In this document: positions 22,061 to 33,581 of the stretch, piece by piece
Numbering within the stretch: the stretch's first letter is position 1
Layout of the letters: every line of letters starts with the position of its first letter
Source: Ziziphus jujuba
Lineage: Eukaryota; Streptophyta; Magnoliopsida; Rosales; Rhamnaceae
Assembly (NCBI RefSeq): GCF_031755915.1
Contig: NC_083379.1
Coordinates: 26,846,001-26,910,000, forward strand
DNA: 64,000 bases
Direction of reading: 5' to 3'
Made by a program: the position numbers and the translations under genes
Notes under the pieces: model-generated
What the model was told of the DNA's origin: nothing
The model's database searches: none
Seen by the model: the letters and a program-made list of their open reading frames with translations, nothing else

Positions 22061-23180
22061 TGATACGAACTTATGACAACCAGCTCCTACACCTGTACTA
22101 TATTAGCTCGGATCTAATTATGTTCAAGTTCTAATGGTCACCTTGACCCCTAACCAACCTGTGATTAGAAACCTTGGTATACAATGAAGACACCACAATA
22201 GTTGATGGAAGGCCTATTGATAAGTCAAACTAAAACACTCACTCTCTAATGGTGTTTTAGGTGGTCAAAGAGAACAAAGAGAATTCAATCTCACAAATTA
22301 ATTTCTTTATAAAATTGAAGCTTAATTCTTATGGAAAATTAAGCCTTTGAATAGGTTACAAGTCACAAAATAAACCTTAAAAAACAAAGGGAAAACTGAC
22401 CATACAAAGTGGTTTCCTATGGTGGCCGAAATTCTCACTCCTTTCCTAATCTAATTTGGATTAATTAATTTCTTTATTTTGAATTAGAAATTAATTAATT
22501 TACAATGAAAATAATAAAATAATAACTTTCATAAACTTATTTCTCCAGAAAATAAATAAATAAAAGCCAAAAAGTAATGATAATTTCCTAAAACAAAAGG
22601 TAGAATCAAATTAGGAAACTAAAATACTAGCTTTTTGATTAAGTTGACTTTGACCAATCTTTAATTTCTTTGAGCTCCAAATCAGCTTCTATATGCTTTT
22701 TTAGGATGCCAAATAAGCTTATTATGGAGTCCCACACATTGCCCTTGCTTGGAGGAAAGAGAAAAGGCCAACACGGCATAATGTAGTAAAGCCAGCACAA
22801 AATACAGCGAAAACAGGCCAAATTTACTAATTGTCCGTACAACGCCTTTTTGGACGACTTTGAAGCTGCTTTGACTTGATTCCATGTCCTCTTAAACATA
22901 TGTATTGAATCCATGAAACATTGGAACCATCTCATGCTTCCCAGCATCCATAATTGCACCAAAACCACTATCTGGGTCCGTACCGACTTCCACCACTTGT
23001 ATGCTCAAAATAGGTCTTAGATCTTCGGGTATGGACAAGCCCTTTTGAATATGAATTACTCCTTGGATAAAGACAGCAAGAGTATCCTTAAACTTTTTAG
23101 CTTGGGCCCCAGTGATCGGTCCGGTCTTCATCCGTATCGAGTCGGCACCCCAGCGGGTTGCTGCTTGAGCAGGTTCGGGC
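22061..23180 (-). repeat. Family C LTR, minus, U3 start missing
   Basis: On + it starts TGATACGAAC and runs to about 23180. The readable pol tail is MKTGPITGAQAKKFKDTLAV on minus (23131-22892). The first ~15 bp of the LTR are gone and it is joined to integrase sequence. Confidence 0.84.
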
Positions 23181-23284
23181 TGTAGGCATTTTCATTGATC
23201 CTTTCCAAAACATGAAAATATCCATCTCCTCACAGCATAAGCTTGGACTTTCTTTGTTTGGGAATCCTCTCCTTCCTTGGCTTG
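23181..23284 (-). pseudogene. Integrase GPF fragment, minus
   Basis: Short piece reading on minus [15 protein letters not shown], a stop, then GDGYFHVLERINENAY: the end of integrase. The sequence between it and the LTR (the pol end and polypurine tract) is deleted, and the next sequence on the right is in the opposite orientation. Confidence 0.72.
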
Positions 23285-23831
23285 AATAGAAGGATCATGG
23301 TGTTGAAAGGCACTGGTGAGCTAGAATCGGAAAGCGAGGAAACTGAGGATGAATCCGAGCAAGAGGAGTACTTAGAGGATGAGGCCAAAACTTTGAATGT
23401 GACCAATGCCAAATTAAACTTGGCATTGGTAGTGGTGAAATGAAAGTGAATAAACAAGCCAAAGTAAAATTTAGCATAGATAAATATGTGGACGTTGTTT
23501 TGTGTGATGTTGTGCCTATGCATGCCGAACATATTCTATTAGGTAGACCATGGCAATTTGATAAAGATGCTACTCATTTTGGTCGAGAGACTTATATTGT
23601 TTTTAAATTCAAAGGCAAGAAGGTTAAGCTGGAGCCTTTAACTCCAAAGGAAGTATATAGAGACCAATTACAAATCCAACAAAGAAGGGAGGCCAAAACA
23701 CTCAAGGAGAAGGCTACTATGGCACTAATGGCTTCATCGTCGATCCAAGAAGGTAAGTCCAAGCTTGCTGTCCAAGGTAAGTATTTTAATACACAAATTG
23801 AGTGGAAAAACCATAAGAAGGCCAAATTGGG
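23285..23831 (+). pseudogene. Protease region with catalytic core deleted, +
   Basis: The acidic linker MVLKGTGELESESEETEDES is followed directly by the C-terminal half of the protease (KVNKQAKVKFSIDKYVD, VVPMHAEHILLGRPWQF). The segment with the DGG active site is missing. The rest is open to 23835, with a lysine-rich tail. It diverges clearly from family A and is probably the family C protease. Confidence 0.78.
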
Positions 23832-24415
23832 GTGAGAAGAATGGAGAAACTCGAGAGAAATGGTGAGAAAACCAAGAGGGAGGAAAAATGTGTGGAGGCT
23901 GAGAGAGAGAAAGGAAAAGAAAGGAAAGAAAGAAAAACTAAAAATTTTTATTTGAGTTTCAGGGATGTTAATAAGGCTATCTTGGGTAAGAAACCATTGC
24001 TGATTATGAATTATAAATATGCTAATCTAAAAATGCTTTTGTTGTATAGAACTTCATTTGCATTATTAAAAGCTTTACTTAGTGGAAATTTGAGAATTTG
24101 GAAGAGATTATTTGCTTATATTAAAAATTGTGATGAATTTGTATTTCTAGTATTTGTTGTGATAGTGTTTGACCTAGGAGATTTGGTTTGGTTGCATTTA
24201 AGAAAGAAGAGGTTCCCCGAACAAAAAAAGTCCAAGCCTATGCCGCATGTGGACGGATCTTTTCAAGTTTTGGAGCCAAATAATAAGAATGCCTATAAGC
24301 TTGATTTACCAGGTGAGTATAACATGAGTGCTGCATTTAATATTGTTGATTTAACTTCTTTTTCTATAGGTGATAATCTTGATTTGAGGGCAAATCCTTT
24401 TCAAGAGGAGGGGAA
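23832..24415 (+). pseudogene. Chimeric pol remnant: integrase-RT-integrase pieces, +
   Basis: One open frame of 208 codons from 23832, crossing into the LTR. It begins with the charged protease-RT linker, then YRTSFALLKALLSGNLRIW (integrase after the catalytic E), then LFAYIKNCDEFVFLVFVV (RT after the YFDD palm), then VFDLGDLVWLHLRKKRFPE and the GPF module ([20 protein letters not shown]). No catalytic motif remains. The RT-to-integrase join is the same as at 11370 and 27070, so it predates these copies. Confidence 0.77.
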
Positions 24416-24770
24416 AGATGTGATTCCGCCCGAGCCCGCTCAACCGATAACCCGCTAGGGTGCTAACCCAACACGGATGAAGACTAGGCCAATCACAAGA
24501 GCTCAAATTAAGAGATTTAAGGACAACCTGGGAGCATTTATACTGGGGGTAATCAATTCTCAACAGAGCTTATCCATACTTGAAGATACAAAGTCTATTC
24601 TAAGCATCCAAGTGGTGGAAGCCGATACGGACCCGGGTAGTAGTTTTGGTGCAAATATGGACAACGGGCAGCATGGAATGGTTCCAACTCTTTATGGATT
24701 CAATACATATGTTTAAGAGGATATGGAATCAAGTCAACGCAGCTTCAAAGGCATTCAAAAAGGGGTTGTC
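24416..24770 (+). repeat. Family C LTR, 3', 5' third only
   Basis: Starts GATGTGATTCCGCCC after the polypurine tract GAGGAGGGGAAA and carries the pol tail ([20 protein letters not shown] to GFNTYV). It stops at about 24770, joined to a minus A LTR. Confidence 0.82.
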
Positions 24771-25654
24771 AATGGAAGTTACAAGTTATCAATGGAAGAC
24801 CTCAACCCGTTACCTATATTTGAGGTAAGAATCTTTGAATGGTGAAGACGCCACAATAGGGTGCAAAATAACATATTGATAAGTCACTCTACAAGCAAAG
24901 CTTGAAAAAGTTCGATATAGTACTTAGAGAACCAAGGGAATCACTATTACTTTGAATCAAAATTGTAATCTAATTTTTATTCATGACTTTTATGCCTTTT
25001 AAATAGGCAAAATAAATTACAAAACCTTCCTAAATTTGTGAAAAATAATAATGGACAATAATTAGGTTTAAGAAACCTAATTTGGTTACGTTTAGGAAAC
25101 CTAATAGGGTTAGGTTTAGGAAACCTAATTTAGCTCGTAGTTTTGTAATTTGAATGGCCTTTAATTCTTTGACCAATTCAACTAAAATTACGAAAGTACT
25201 TTAAAAAACTAATAAAAATAAATTAGGAAAATAAATAGGCAACATGCTAAAATTTAATCAAGACATAAATAAAAATTAATATTTTCCTAATTATAAAATT
25301 CGACCAAGCTTAGTTGGAAGCCATGTAGGTGCATATTAAGCTATAAATATGGCATAAAATCATCAATATTGTAGACCTAACACATATCACCCTCCACGTG
25401 GTAAAAGTGTCATGTCACCATAAATGCCACATCACCATGTTGTAGGATTTCTTGCATTAAGCTCTCTTTCATCTTGGCATCCACCATTCCAATCATATGG
25501 CCAATTTTGGTTCATCTTCAGTAATGAACATGCTTCCTTGATATGTGAACACCCCTTGGATTAAACCATTCAGTGCTTCTGGTTATTGGTCCCGTAGAGA
25601 TTTGAAGTGAATTTTGACTCCATCTCAATTGTGCTCCTATTTATGTTGTCATCA
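24771..25654 (-). repeat. Family A LTR, minus, interrupted
   Basis: Nearly full-length A LTR in minus orientation from the U5 region to the U3 start (TGTTGTCATCA at 25644-25654). It has three hairpin units at 25065-25140 and carries a remnant of a B LTR at 25337-25382. Confidence 0.83.
25337..25382 (-). repeat. 46-bp remnant of a family B LTR with target duplication
   Basis: On minus it reads TGTTAGGTCTACAATATTGA and continues through the B LTR start. Both sides carry CATAT (25332-25336 and 25383-25387), and uninterrupted A LTRs have a single copy of this site. It is therefore an Athila LTR insertion that later lost nearly all of its body. Confidence 0.78.
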
Positions 25655-26120
25655 ATAAGAATATTCAACTACAAATTTTTCACCTTTTGAACTTGTTTAT
25701 GGTTTTAACCTTTTAAATTCATTAGATTTATCACCATTACCTTTAAGTGAAAGAGCTAGTGTAGATGGGAAGAAGAATGCCAAATTGGTCAAGCTTCACA
25801 TGAGAAGGCACATGCTAACATAAAGAGGAAGATAGAGCAACATGCAAAACAAGCCAACAAAGGAAGAAAGAAGGTCATCTTTGAGCCTGAAGATTGGGTA
25901 TGGTTGCACCTTAGGAAGGAGAGGTTTCCTGAGCAAAGGAAATTAAAACTTATGCCAAAAGGAGATGGACCATTCCAAGTATTGCAGAAGATTGAAGACA
26001 ATGCTTATAAGCAAGATCTTCAAGATCAGTATAACGTTAGTGCTACTTTTAATGTATCTTACTTAACCGCTTTTGATGTAGGTGACAATTTGAGGACAAA
26101 TCATCTTCAAGAGGAGGGGA
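25655..26120 (+). pseudogene. Integrase C-terminal region, +
   Basis: Reads from about [11 protein letters not shown] (frameshifted) through [22 protein letters not shown] sequence to [20 protein letters not shown] and KGDGPFQVLQKIEDNAYKQDL, then HLQEEGND and the polypurine tract. From 25904 the frame is open and continues into the LTR. The catalytic core is missing. Confidence 0.82.
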
Positions 26121-26662
26121 ATGATGAGGATCATAATGGGAGCACTCAAAGATGGAGTCCTGAGCCATTGGAGTTGCTAATTAGACCAATTACTAGAGCT
26201 TGTGCAAAGAGATTTAAGGTAGCATTGAATGATCTTATTCGGGAAGTACTTATCAATAAAGAATGTAAGAGTTTTGCTAAGGAAGAATCAAAATTAGTAA
26301 TAGTATTGAGCATTAAAGGCTATGGATATGAAAACTTGAAGGAAAATAATGTTAAGGGCAATTTGGTAATTTATAGCATGATGACGTGTCACTTTGATGA
26401 CATGGCATCTTTGGATATGTGGCATGACATGTGGCATCTAAGTGGTTGTCCAACATGGCTTGAAAAGAAAGAAATCAGCTTGTTTCCTTTTTAGGCCAAT
26501 TAGGTGTTTTACTTGATAACCAAGTTACTTAATCATCAAGTTTTATTATTTTAGTCTTATTTCGATTTTAGAAAATCTTTAATTTTATTATGTTGTTAAT
26601 TTTTTTGGTTGGGAAATTAACTAGTTTCCTAATCTTAAGTTGTTATGTAATTAGTCACTTTC
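26121..26662 (+). repeat. Family D LTR, 3', truncated, +
   Basis: Starts TGATGAGGATCATAATGGG after GAGGAGGGGAA. The pol frame runs on into it (RPITRACAKRFKVALNDL, ending LFPF at 26494). The frame holds short TGACATGGCAT-type repeats like those of family A. Cut at about 26662, where RT sequence starts. Confidence 0.82.
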
Positions 26663-27109
26663 TTAAGAAAGATGGATCATGGCGCATGTGTGTTGATTGT
26701 AGAGCCATAGATACTATTACCCTTAAGTAGAGGCATCTTATTCCTATATTAGATGATATGCTTGAAAGTGGGTGATGAATGGAAAACGGCATTTAAAACA
26801 AAATATGGATTGTATGAATGGTTAGTAATGCCTTTTGGTTTAACTAATGCACCTAGCATTTTTATGAGGTTAATGAATCATGTCATACATCCATTCATTA
26901 GAAAATTTATGGTTGTCTATTTTGATGATATTTTAGTGTACAGCTGAAATCTTGATGATCATGTAGGACATTTTAGGCAAGTTCTAAATATTTTTAGGAA
27001 GAAAAGATTATTTGCTCACCTTAAGAAGTGTGATTTTTGCAAAGATGAGCTACTATTTCTAGGATTTTTTGTGATAGTATTTGACCTAAGAGATCGGATT
27101 TGGTTGTGA
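26663..27109 (+). pseudogene. RT fragment with two internal deletions, +
   Basis: KKDGSWRMCVDCRAID, then LDDML joined directly to [15 protein letters not shown] (the [12 protein letters not shown] segment is gone), then [18 protein letters not shown] and YFDDILVYS followed by a TGA at 26944-26946. It continues as [18 protein letters not shown] and jumps at about 27070 to the integrase VFDLRDRIWL segment, the same join as in two other copies. It runs straight into a C LTR without GPF module or polypurine tract. Confidence 0.82.
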
Positions 27110-28239
27110 TGATGTGATTCCGCCCGAGCCCGCACAACCTACAACCCGCTGGGTTGCTGACCTGATACGGATGAAGACCGAGCCGATCACTAGGGCTCAA
27201 GCTAAGAGGTTTAAGAAAAACCTTACTGCCTTTATCTTGGGGGTAATTCATTCTCAAAAGGGCTTGTCCATACCCAAAGATAGAAGGCCTATTTTGGGTA
27301 TACAAGTGGTGGAAGCCGATATGGACTCGGATAGTAGTTTTGGTGCATTTATGGAGTTTGGGTAGGAAGAAACGGTTCCAACTCTTTATGGATTCAATAC
27401 ATATCACTAAGATTTCATGGAAACAAGTCAAGGTAAAGAAAAACCAACTTGTACGGACAGTTTCAAAATTTGGCCCAAAATTATTGTATTTTGTGCTGGC
27501 TTTACTGTATTTTGCTGAGTTGGCTTTTCTCTTTCTTCCAAGCTTCTCTTTCTTCCAAGCAAGGGCAACGTGTGGGAATCCATAAAAAGCTTATTTGGCA
27601 TCCTAAAAAGCATATTGAAGCTGATTTGGAGCTCAAATTGGTCAAAAATTGATCAAAGTCAACTTAATCAAAAAGCTAGTATTTTAGTTTCCTAACTTGA
27701 TTCTACTTTCGTTTTAGGAAATTACCATTATTTTTTTACTTTTATTTATTTATTTGCATAAAAAATAAGTTTAGGAAAGTTATTATTTTATTATTTTCAT
27801 TGTAAATTTCGTAATTCAAAATAAGGGAATTAATTAATTCAAATTAGATTAAAAAATTGTGTGAAATTAGGCAATTTTCTAATTGGATTCTATGTTGGCC
27901 GAAATTTCCTAATCCTTTTAGGGTTTTATTTTGTTCATTCAAAGCGTATTTAAAGGCTTATTTTTTAATGAGAAATCAAGCTTGAATTTTATACAGAAAA
28001 TTATTTATGAGATTGAATTTTCTTTGTTCTGTTGAACACCTAAAACACAATCAGTGAATGAGTGTTTTAGTTTGACTTATCAATAAGCCTTCCATCACCT
28101 ATTGTGGCATCTTCATTATATACCAAGGTTTCTAATCACAGGTTGGTTAGGAGTCAAGGTGGCCATTAGAATTTGAACATAATTAGATCCAGGCTAATAT
28201 AATATGGGTTTAGGACCGGGTCATCCTAGGTTCGTATCA
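27110..28239 (+). repeat. Family C LTR, full length, 5', +
   Basis: 1130 bp, TGATGTGATTCCGCCC to TTCGTATCA, the cleanest C LTR. The tail frame (27114-27365) includes MKTEPITRAQAKRFKKNL. A TATA-like TATTTAAAGG is at 27947-27956. A primer site follows. Confidence 0.9.
27947..27956 (+). promoter_or_regulatory. Putative TATA box of family C LTR
   Basis: TATTTAAAGG, the same core and context (followed by C and a T-rich stretch) as the A LTR promoter at 43460-43469, about 290 bp before the LTR end. Position and conservation are the only evidence. Confidence 0.5.
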
Positions 28240-28241
28240 AT

Positions 28242-28254
28242 TGATATCAGAGCC
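28242..28254 (+). other. Primer binding site, iMet type, one mismatch
   Basis: TGATATCAGAGCC directly after the C LTR, one base off the consensus. Confidence 0.82.
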
Positions 28255-29346
28255 AAATTTTATTCAGGTTTGATCTATCTTTATTTGCCTTATTTCTTTT
28301 TATGTTATTCTGCAATTTTAGCATTAGGTTAAGGTTGCATCCATCTCATACACGTTCTTCATCTTAAAAAAAATAATAATAATAATATTCATTCCTAGTT
28401 GAATTAGGATTTCCTAGTTTTATCGTATTTTTGTTTCCTAATTTGTTGATTGTTTTTCATCATTGTTCTTGTTAATTTTGGTTTTTTTTTTCTTTGCTGT
28501 TTTAGTCTCAAATATTTGCATTCATATATTCAAAAAAAAAAAAAAAAAAAAGAAGAAGGGTTTGCGACAACATATTTAAAAAAAAAAAAAAAAAACTGCA
28601 CTTGTTTTTGTTGGAGGCTATGGGTTTGGTCAATTTTTGGTGTGGAATTGCAACTTTTAGTGTTGATCCTTGCTATTGCAGTTGCTTTATGATTTGTGAG
28701 GGAAAATAAAAAAGAAAAAATTTCGGTTTGTTGGAGTTTGATTTGTTTGCTTGAAATTTGTTGGAGCTGTTGGTTTGTTGATTACTTATTCAATATTTGA
28801 GTTGCTGGAGAATTATTTTTACTGCTGGATATTTGGAATTTTGGATGCTTAAATTGTTGGATTAAAATTAGATAAAGGAATTGATACAAAACTTGAATTA
28901 CAAGAACAACAACAAACACTATTCTATATTTTTGTTCGATTTGATTCTTGTTTGAGTTTGAAATTCTTTTTCCTAAATTTTATTCTTGAATCCTTAATCT
29001 CTTACTGTCTGGTCCAGTTCTTAAAAATTCCAAAGATTTCTCCTTAATTTGCTTTATTTTGCCTAGAAAGCCGAAAACTAGGTTTTGTTGAATTCTTTTG
29101 GTATTGCCTACTTTTTGCTACTATTTTGTTGATAAGTTTAATTAAGACATACTTGTGATCTAATTGCTGTTTTGTGGGTCTTTAAATTAGTACTTTGAGA
29201 TAATTCATTGAGAGGAAAAAGGCAAGAGAGTGTGAGCACAAAAGAGGGTTAAAAGCCGAAATTAGTGTACAAACACGAGTGTCGAGTTCTTGTATTGAGT
29301 GAAACATGTAAGGGAGTGAATCTGGTGAGAATTTATTTTATTTTTG
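28255..29346 (+). other. Family C leader, cut before gag
   Basis: Aligns with 18359-19460. The pre-gag block is at about 29268-29325 (ACACGAGTG ... AACATGTAAGGGAGTG). It ends about 30 bp before the expected gag ATG, where Athila sequence begins. Confidence 0.75.
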
Positions 29347-31065
29347 ATGTACAATAAAGGCAAATAACCCTTAGAGTACTCAATGAGGATGTAAGTTTTC
29401 AAATCCCTAATGTTATTAAATTTCCTAATCTTGATGAAATTTCTTCCTGCTTTCTTGTTGATGCATGTGATGAATTGGTAAATGATATGGTAAAGGAAAG
29501 TAATTTGATCCCTTTGGATTAAGTGAGTTATTTGGACCATGTGAAGAAGAAGAAAAACAAGAGTGTAACATCATAGATACAGCCACCTACTGTGAGGTAG
29601 ATTATGTTGGAAAGTTTAAAGATTTAGGTGAGAGTGGAGCTAGAAAGATACCAAGTGTGGACCACCTACCTATAATTTATTTAAAACCACCACCTAGTCA
29701 TTTAAAATATGCTTTTCTAGGATTTAATAATACCATTCCGGTAATAATTTCATTTTCCCTTAGTGAGGACCAAGAAGCCAAACTTTTAGAAGTCTTAAAG
29801 GGAACATAAAACTGCACTAGGTTTGGACTATAGCTTATATTGATGGTATTAGCCTCTCTATTTGTATGCACAAAATACTTATGGAGGAAGATCATAAACC
29901 AACTGTAGAACATCAAAGGAGGCTTAATCCTAATCTTAAGGAAGTGGTTCGTGGTGAGATTTTAAAGCTTTTAGATGCCGGGATTATCTATCCTATTTCG
30001 GATAGTAATTGGGTAAGTCCCGTTCAAGTAGTTCCTAAGAAAGGTGGGATGACTGTGCAAGAGAATGATAAAAGTGAGCTTATTCCTATTAGGCTAGTTA
30101 CTGGGTGGAGAGTGTGTATTAATTATAGAAAGCTTAATAAGGCCACTAGAAAAGACCACTTTCCTTTGCCATTCATTGATAAAATGTCAGAAAGGTTAGC
30201 TAGTAAGGAATATTATTGTTTTCTAGATAGTTATAGTGATTACAATCAAATAGCTATTACCCCCAATGATTAAGAAAAGACTACTTTTAATTGTCCTGAT
30301 GGAAATTGAGGTAGATAAAGCTAAAATAGAAGTTATAGAGAAATTGCCTCCACCAACTTCAATAAAAGGTATTAGGAGTTTTCTTGGGCATGCGAGCTGT
30401 TATAGGAGATTTATTAAGGATTTTTCCAAGATAACTAACCTCTTTGTAACTTGTTGAATAAAGATGTTCCCTTTGTTTTTTATGATGAATGCATGCATGC
30501 TTTTAATCTTTTAAAAGAAAAATTAATATGTACTCCCATTATGTGTGCTCCTAATTGGAATCTATCTTTTGAAATTATAAGTGATGCTAGTGATTACGCT
30601 ATAGGAGCTATTTTGGGACAAAGGAAAGATAAAAAACTGCATGTTATTTATTATGCTTCTAGAAGTTTGAATGATGATCAACTTAATTATGCTACTACTG
30701 AGAAAGAGATGCTTACCGTTGTCTTTGCTTTTGATAAGTTTAGAGCATATTTGTTAGGTTCTAAGACCATTGTCTATACCGTTCATAGTGTAATTAAGTA
30801 ACTCATGAGTAAGAAAGAGTCTAAACCAAGGTTAATTATATGGTTTTGTTACTTCAAGAGTTTGATTTAGAAATTGTGGATAAAAAAAGGAGTAGAAAAC
30901 CTAGTAGCCGATCACTTGTCTAGGTTGGAATTGAGTAAGGAAAAAGAAGAAAGAGACATAGAAGAGTGTTTCCTGGATGAGAGAATGTTTAGGGTTGATG
31001 GTGTGTTTGATGTACCTTGGTATGCGGACATTGTTAATTATTTGGTTACTAATGTTATGCCACCT
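29347..31065 (+). pseudogene. Athila-type pol remnant (RT ends and RNase H)
   Basis: Non-chromovirus pol. After a decayed segment (29347-29865) it reads MEEDHKPTVEHQRRLNPNLK, then GIIYPISDSNWVSPVQVVPK, YRKLNKATRKDHFPLPFID and LASKEYYCFLDSYSDYNQI, strong Athila RT hallmarks. A stop at 30271 and a deletion remove the whole palm with the catalytic aspartates. It resumes with the RT connection (SIKGIRSFLGHASCYRRFIKD), then RNase H (SDASDYAIGAILGQRK, YYASRSLNDDQLNYATTEKE), then LVADHLSRLE. It ends at PWYADIVNYLV ... MPPSF, joined to a B LTR. No integrase. Confidence 0.87.
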
Positions 31066-31869
31066 AGCTTTTAGGAGGCTTAAATAGAAACAACCAAATT
31101 TTGGGAGTTTCTAAGATTCTTTTAAGGGTTCTAGAGTTTTAAAATTTTAGAGTTTTAGAAGATCAATGGAGAGCTTGGAGGAGGCATAGAGACGTGGGCT
31201 TTCTTGGAGAAGAAGGCTACGACTTTGAGAGCTCTTGGAGGAGAATTTCTTCAATAGTTTTTATTCTCTTTTCTTTTCTCTTTAACTGTGAATCTTATTA
31301 CTTTTAACAATTATGGATGTTAAATTTATTTTTTCCATGAACTAAATTTTATAGTTAGGGTTATGATGTAGCCCTAATTATGAAGGTTTAATTACTTTAA
31401 TATATGTTGAGTTTTTTTTAATTAGTAATATGTTTTGTTAATAAATCATTGGTGCGCTTAATGTTTTCATAGGCCGGAAGGATGATTTAATTTATAGGCC
31501 GGAAGGAATAAATTAGGTTATGTGAATATTATCAATTGTGAGTGGAAACTACTTTTGATTAATTTTGTGATTGACAAAATTACTAGTTAATTAAATTGGA
31601 ATAGTTAGTGGTGAAATCAAATGCCTTAGTATTCATAATTATTGAATTCTCTCTCTTACTTGAAATTGAGCTAATTTTAATTGATTGCTTTTGTTTAATT
31701 TAGTTTATTTATTTTCAATTGTCATCTTAAATTTTAGTTCAAATATTATCAAAATCTAATTATCTTTGGTACTTAATTGTTAATCCCTTGGGTACGACAA
31801 CCCTTTTTTTTTTTTCCACTTTATTACTTGAAAACGATTCGTACACTTGCGAGTTGATTTTACACATCA
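31066..31869 (+). repeat. Family B LTR, 3' half, +
   Basis: Matches 5431-6411, starting in the shared AGCTTTTAGGAGGCTT, with one more internal deletion near 31485 and a poly-T expansion at 31805-31815. It ends TTTACACATCA at 31869. Following Athila pol in the same orientation, it is the 3' LTR remnant of an autonomous-type Athila element and ties the B LTR family to Athila pol. Confidence 0.84.
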
Positions 31870-32490
31870 CAACCTTAGCTTATATTTTTAGCCTTGAAGT
31901 TGTTTTGAAATTTGGATTGGCTTAGTTGGTGCTCCATGGATTGTTGATTTCCAAGGGCTTCATGCACTAGATACACATGTCATACCCTTCCTCTTAAGTT
32001 GTTGCTCCATTTTGGTTGCCATTTGCAACATCTCTTCAAGATCAAGTATTAGTGCAAATTGACTTGATCAGCAATGTTCTTGTTCAAACCCGTAAGAAAA
32101 TGAGCCACTATAAATTCCTCATCCTAAACCATATCAACTCTAAGCATTAAAGACTTCATCTATTGGTGGCATTTCTCTGTACTTCTAGAACCCTTGAACA
32201 AGTTTGTAACTTTTGATAAATACTATGACAATAAAGACTAGGTAGAAACATCTTTCTCATTAAAGTTTTCGTCTCTCCCCATGTTGAAATTAGTGCTTGG
32301 CCAACTCTCCTAGTAGTGCATTCCTTATCCCACCACTTTAGAGCATAGTTATGACACTCTACACTTATTAGCTTGACCTTCTTAGATTAAAGTAACCATG
32401 AAAGTTAAAAACCATCTCGACTGCATCTTGACATGCAATGAAGGTAATTTAAGTGTCGGGATCCATCCTTAAATTGACCTTAGTTGTTTT
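31870..32490 (-). pseudogene. gag: Diverged gag fragment, probably family D, minus
   Basis: On minus it has homology to the gag core: KWWDKECTTRRVGQALISTWGE, TLMRKMFLPSLYCHSIYQK, then a MANGNQNGATT-like segment before the knuckle. Several stops and frameshifts. More diverged than the A copies. The knuckle is not present. Confidence 0.68.
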
Positions 32491-32894
32491 GTTGAATCTT
32501 AATTCTTAGTGCTTTTTTTCTTTTTAGCCACACCTAAATCACTCAGTTTGCAATATATATCACAACCAAAGCCAGCAGCAACATCACAAAAAAACTTCGA
32601 CTTTCACATTTTTTTGACATTTTTTTTCCTTGTACTAAAGTAATAGCAACAAAGTTCCAAATGCCACCAAATATAAACCTCAATCCAAGTAATTCAATGG
32701 ATAAAGTTTGATACAATTCATTTCCATTAATGTATTTTAACTAGGATGCAATCTGAGGTTATTTTTTTGGTAAATGGACGGAAGGAGACCAAAAATTTCT
32801 AACTCAAACAAAGATTGATACACAAAAAAACCTACAAAAAATTTAGCTCAAACAAAATTTGTCTTTCGGATTTGATGATGATGAAGAACAAAAT
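32491..32894 (-). other. Leader of the minus D-type element
   Basis: T/A-rich sequence between the gag fragment and a D LTR. It resembles parts of 61257-61719 on minus. No clear primer site is left. Confidence 0.5.
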
Positions 32895-33367
32895 AAATTA
32901 AACCAATCTAGATTTGGATAAATTAATACTCGATCATCTAATTGATTAAGGTTCTATGGAATGAACATTATACTCAATTTTCTATTTGACTGCGATTCTG
33001 TGGAATGAATGATGCCACAAAAGGGTTACAGAAATACCCTACTGATAAGTCACAGATTGAACTTTACTTTTCAAGCTAGAAAAGTATAAAGGTTAGTTAT
33101 TAGAGAACCAAAAGGTTTAAATCTCACAAGTATTAATTTTTGCTAAAGATCAAAAGTTGTTGTGTTAATGAAAAGTACCTTAAAATTCCACTAATAATAT
33201 TTTCTAAACCCTAAATTCTAACTTATTTACTAATTTAAATTTGACTAGTCAATTCTTTTATAGTTTAGGAAAGTGACTAATTACATGACAAATTAAGATT
33301 AGGAAACTAATTAACAATTATTTATCCATCTAAAAATAATTAAAAACATAATAAAAATTAAAGGTAT
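32895..33367 (-). repeat. Family D LTR, U5-side half, minus
   Basis: Aligns with the minus D LTR at 57609-57790 plus 58151-58440 (shared GATCATCTAATTGATT, GGAATGAATGATGCCACAAA, AATTTGACTAGTCAA). Cut at 33367 by the family A fold-back. Confidence 0.72.
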
Positions 33368-33581
33368 TGATGAGGACATGACCAAGAGCCCTTCAAGATG
33401 GAGCCCAGATCCACTTCAAATGTCACTAATGAACTTGCTTCCTTGGATTGAAAACACCTCCTTGATTAAACCATTTAGTGCCTCTTTTAATCTCTTTGCT
33501 CATGCTCGAGTTATGGGTCCTGTAGACATTTAAAGTGGTTCGGGGCTCCATCTTGAAGGGCTCTTGGTCATGTCCTCATCA
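33368..33581. repeat. Family A LTR fold-back (inverted U3 ends)
   Basis: 33368-33424 is the first 57 bp of an A LTR on +; 33425-33581 is the first ~157 bp of an A LTR on minus. Both outer ends are the LTR terminus (TGATGAGG ... CCTCATCA). The 57-bp arms pair with a few mismatches around a 100-bp loop. Flanks: GGTAT on the left, TTTTC on the right, no target duplication. Confidence 0.8.

Noticed and set aside
26121..26494. Frame ending in CHFDDMASLDMWHDMWHL as a separate host gene
   Set aside because: It is the LTR-encoded pol tail of family D, continuous with the integrase GPF frame upstream.
31870..33367. Possible low-copy host sequence between the Athila LTR and the A fold-back
   Set aside because: Minus-strand reading gives gag homology (WWDKE-type and MRKMFLPSLY segments), and the right part aligns with the D LTR at 57609-58440.
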